NCBI GenBank assembly: GCA_002482415.1
Contig: DLFY01000099.1
Span: 5,240-12,497 of the forward strand
DNA length: 7,258 bases
Direction: 5' to 3'
Source of the DNA: Phycisphaerales bacterium UBA7708
GTDB lineage: Bacteria; Planctomycetota; Phycisphaerae; Sedimentisphaerales; Anaerohalosphaeraceae
Shown in pieces: positions 5,724-7,258 of this stretch (position 1 is the first letter of the stretch; each line of letters opens with the position of its first letter). The notes under the pieces are model-generated. The model ran no database searches. It was given only the letters and a program-made list of their open reading frames with translations, and was not told where the DNA came from. Made by a program: the position numbers and the translations under genes.

Positions 5724-6485
5724 ATGAAAATTCTTGCGAACACAAAAAATGTAAAAAACAACCGTTCAGATTTTGAACAACCATCCTTATTTCCCATACA
5801 TAAATCTGGTCGAAAACAGGGCGGAATTGCTACATCAGATGTGATTTTGTCCGCACATTTGGGAGGCAACGCAGAACTGTTTCCCTCTATTTTAAAACTT
5901 CATGTCCCCAAAGGGGCTATTATTGCCGATGTAACGTATGGAACAGGAGTGTTCTGGAAAAATGTTCCTAAGAATGATTATACTTTAAAAGCAACGGACA
6001 TTGCCGATGGAATCGATTGCAGAAAGCTTCCCTACGAACCAAACTCCATTGATTGCGTTGTGCTCGATCCTCCATATATGGAAGGCTTCTTCCGTCGATC
6101 TGTTACACATAAAGCAGGAAACGGGACTCATTCTTCTTTTCGTGAATATTACTCAAACGGTAATGAGCAAAGCGAAGGAGCGAAATGGCACCATGCTGTT
6201 ACCGATCTCTATTTTAAAGCCGGCAAAGAAGCCTATCGAGTCTTGAAAGATAAAGGTATTCTCATTGTAAAATGTCAGGATGAAGTTAGTGCAAACAAGC
6301 AGTGGCTCACACACATTGAGATTTATAATGAATACGCCAAAATGGGATTTTATTGTAAAGATTTATTCGTTGTCATTCGGGAGAACAAGCCTGTGATCTC
6401 CCGGTTAAAAAAACAAGTTCATGCCAGAAAGAATCATTCGTATTTCATGATATTCGTAAAGAATCCTTTTCCAAAACGCTCCTAA
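5724..6485 (+). CDS. DNA methyltransferase, probable N6-adenine (DPPY), of a Type II R-M system
   Basis: A 253-residue protein. An in-frame TAA at 5709-5711 leaves ATG 5724 as the only plausible N-terminal start; no Shine-Dalgarno precedes it. A motif X-like segment (NAELFPSIL, 49-57) leads to motif [12 protein letters not shown] (68-78), which binds S-adenosylmethionine. Acidic D92 (KATDI) fits motif II, and catalytic motif IV is VLDPPY with D115-Y118. [10 protein letters not shown] (178-187) fits motif VI, and [13 protein letters not shown] (234-246) the final strands. DPPY is most typical of enzymes methylating adenine N6, though N4-cytosine cannot be excluded. No large target-recognition domain is present; about 50 polar residues after motif IV (119-165) may recognise DNA. 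The gene is AT-rich compared with the hydrolase gene beside it, and its stop overlaps that of the convergent endonuclease-like gene, whose DNA sites it presumably protects. Confidence 0.88.
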   Translation: MKILANTKNVKNNRSDFEQPSLFPIHKSGRKQGGIATSDVILSAHLGGNAELFPSILKLHVPKGAIIADVTYGTGVFWKNVPKNDYTLKATDIADGIDCRKLPYEPNSIDCVVLDPPYMEGFFRRSVTHKAGNGTHSSFREYYSNGNEQSEGAKWHHAVTDLYFKAGKEAYRVLKDKGILIVKCQDEVSANKQWLTHIEIYNEYAKMGFYCKDLFVVIRENKPVISRLKKQVHARKNHSYFMIFVKNPFPKRS

Positions 6486-7114
6486 CGTCTTTCTTTAATG
6501 ATAGATTTCAGAACCACTATCGGATCGGAATAGAAAGGTGGCTGTGGCGGCCATGTAACCGGCACAAGAGTCGCCAGTAGATGTTTACGCTGATAAGTGG
6601 AATATTTTTTATATGTAGAATGAGGCAAATCCGAGTTCTTGGCAAAAGCAAAATGCCATCTCTTTTCAAATTCAAAACAATTGACCGCCAGCAGATCGAA
6701 CTCTCCGCATTTTAAACATGTCGTTTCGAGTGTGGTGCCATTTGGAAATCTGACTGTACGACGATCGCTCGCATCGACCTGCGTTTTGCCTGTCCAAATT
6801 TTCTTTCCTGTCTTTTCATCGAAGAGCTGTTGGATAGAGTTTGTCTGAAGTGATTTCGACTCAACTTTAATTTCAATTCCTCTATATTTGATAATCCGAT
6901 CACCCTTATTGGCTCTGCTGTGGTCATCTGATTTTCCCATATCTTTGATTGCGGGACAAACAGAAGTTAATGTTTTGATTAGATGAAATTCGGCCACATA
7001 ACCCAACATGATACCACGAAGGCTCGGATTATTATCGACGAGTTCAGTTAATTCAGCCGCCGAGATAGACCATCTCTGTAATATTGAAGCCCGGTATGAT
7101 TTTTTCTCGTTCAC
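6482..7114 (-). CDS. Probable PD-(D/E)XK restriction endonuclease, partner of the methyltransferase
   Basis: A 210-residue protein. The GTG at 7114 is chosen because AAGGAG (7126-7121) lies six bases upstream; the nearby ATG at 7119 is out of frame and runs into TGA after two codons. A candidate PD-(D/E)XK core is visible: E42 in the first helix (AEFHLIK), D72 ([10 protein letters not shown]), then a strand IEIKVESKS giving E85-S86-K87, with E81-I82-K83 as a less likely register. [15 protein letters not shown] (115-126 region) could carry a further active-site polar residue. C133 and C136 (TCLKCGEF) could bind metal or be structural, but no second Cys pair is evident. The C-terminal [11 protein letters not shown] segment is distinctive. 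The neighbour methyltransferase, the convergent arrangement and the AT-rich composition support a restriction role. It could also be another nuclease of the same fold; the cleavage site is unknown. Confidence 0.72.
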   Translation of the reverse strand: MNEKKSYRASILQRWSISAAELTELVDNNPSLRGIMLGYVAEFHLIKTLTSVCPAIKDMGKSDDHSRANKGDRIIKYRGIEIKVESKSLQTNSIQQLFDEKTGKKIWTGKTQVDASDRRTVRFPNGTTLETTCLKCGEFDLLAVNCFEFEKRWHFAFAKNSDLPHSTYKKYSTYQRKHLLATLVPVTWPPQPPFYSDPIVVLKSIIKERR

Positions 7115-7120
7115 TGCATT

Positions 7121-7126
7121 CTCCTT
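7121..7126 (-). promoter_or_regulatory. Ribosome binding site fixing the GTG start of the endonuclease gene
   Basis: AAGGAG reads 7126-7121 on the - strand, six bases before the GTG at 7114-7112. The competing ATG (7119-7117) is only one base from the site and encodes just Met-Gln before TGA, so GTG is the better start. The ATG-CAG-TGA mini-frame overlaps the GTG. Confidence 0.7.
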
Positions 7127-7127
7127 G

Positions 7128-7166
7128 ATATAAACAGTTCACATATAAACTATTCGTATATGAACT
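7128..7166. repeat. Direct and inverted repeats over the endonuclease transcription start (operator-like)
   Basis: ATATAAAC occurs at 7128-7135 and 7143-7150, and the longer 13-base units (7128-7140 and 7143-7155) match at 11 positions with a 15-base period. AGTTCA (7136-7141) and TGAACT (7161-7166) form a perfect inverted repeat with a 19-base centre. The right arm overlaps the -10 box and the rest covers the predicted start and leader. This is where a repressor or a restriction-modification controller protein would bind, but no controller gene is seen within the window. Confidence 0.45.
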
Positions 7167-7191
7167 ATATTAAAATAAGGAGTATTATCAA
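7164..7191 (-). promoter_or_regulatory. Candidate promoter of the endonuclease gene
   Basis: On the - strand TTGATA (7191-7186) is followed after 16 bases by TATAGT (7169-7164). A start near 7157 would leave a leader of about 43 bases carrying the AAGGAG site. The region is AT-rich, so chance matches are more likely than in the GC-rich part, but position and spacing are good. Confidence 0.5.
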
Positions 7192-7258
7192 ATAAAATGT
7201 TGTCGAGATATCCGAAATTAATCCTCTTTGTTGGTTCTATTGACTTGTTTGATATCCA

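Noticed and set aside
7207..7256. Two GATATC palindromes (7207-7212, 7251-7256) as possible recognition sites of the R-M system
   Set aside because: Six-base palindromes occur by chance in AT-rich DNA and nothing ties them to these enzymes.

Overview
The window reads as chromosomal DNA of a diderm (Gram-negative-type) bacterium. The main support is a membrane protein built like apolipoprotein N-acyltransferase, plus several membrane-anchored envelope hydrolases and AAGGAGG-type ribosome binding sites. A planctomycete of the Phycisphaerae type is my best guess. It rests on remembered protein style and on the GATTTGAGATTT-type intergenic repeats, not on a search, so treat it as weak.

Layout. 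(1) 3-191, + strand: the C-terminal end of an unrecognised, GC-rich gene that starts outside the window. (2) 192-610: no gene, but many short repeats and hairpins (heptamer GATTTGA, a GGGCGACC palindrome, a 20-base repeat pair, a diverged 32-base repeat pair). (3) 611-5563, - strand: five genes reading leftwards. In transcription order they are an alpha/beta hydrolase with an N-terminal anchor (5563-4757), an unrecognised AT-rich membrane protein with a C-terminal sheet-rich domain (4732-3713), a membrane-anchored SGNH/GDSL-type protein (3688-2723), an Lnt-like nitrilase-fold acyltransferase (2693-1293), and a small four-helix membrane protein (1222-611). The first four are separated by only 24-29 bases and are very probably one operon, driven by a near-consensus promoter (TTGACT-17-TATAAT) at 5638-5666. 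The last gene is 70 bases further on and may have its own promoter. (4) 5724-7114: an AT-rich pair of convergent genes, a DPPY-type DNA methyltransferase (+) and a probable PD-(D/E)XK endonuclease (-). Their stop codons overlap by 4 bases, so this looks like a compact Type II restriction-modification system. (5) 7115-7258: the promoter of the endonuclease gene, with direct and inverted repeats around the expected transcription start, then an unresolved window edge.

How they work together. The left cluster encodes proteins predicted to sit in or on the cytoplasmic membrane, three of them acyl-ester/amide-type enzymes, which suggests an envelope lipid or lipoprotein remodelling role (inference). 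The methyltransferase and endonuclease would form a self-contained DNA defence module. Its base composition is much more AT-rich than the hydrolase genes beside it (sample rows: 6241-6300 is 20/60 G+C, 5221-5280 is 39/60), which suggests acquisition by transfer. The 3713-4732 gene is similarly AT-rich (4441-4500 is 20/60) although it lies inside the GC-rich operon.

The most interesting points are the convergent restriction-modification pair with operator-like repeats, the dyad-symmetric divergent promoter region at 5618-5666, the Lnt-like enzyme with an altered active-site neighbourhood, the SGNH-like protein whose usual catalytic His position is changed, and the AT-rich gene embedded in the operon. 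Nothing here proves a wholly new system.
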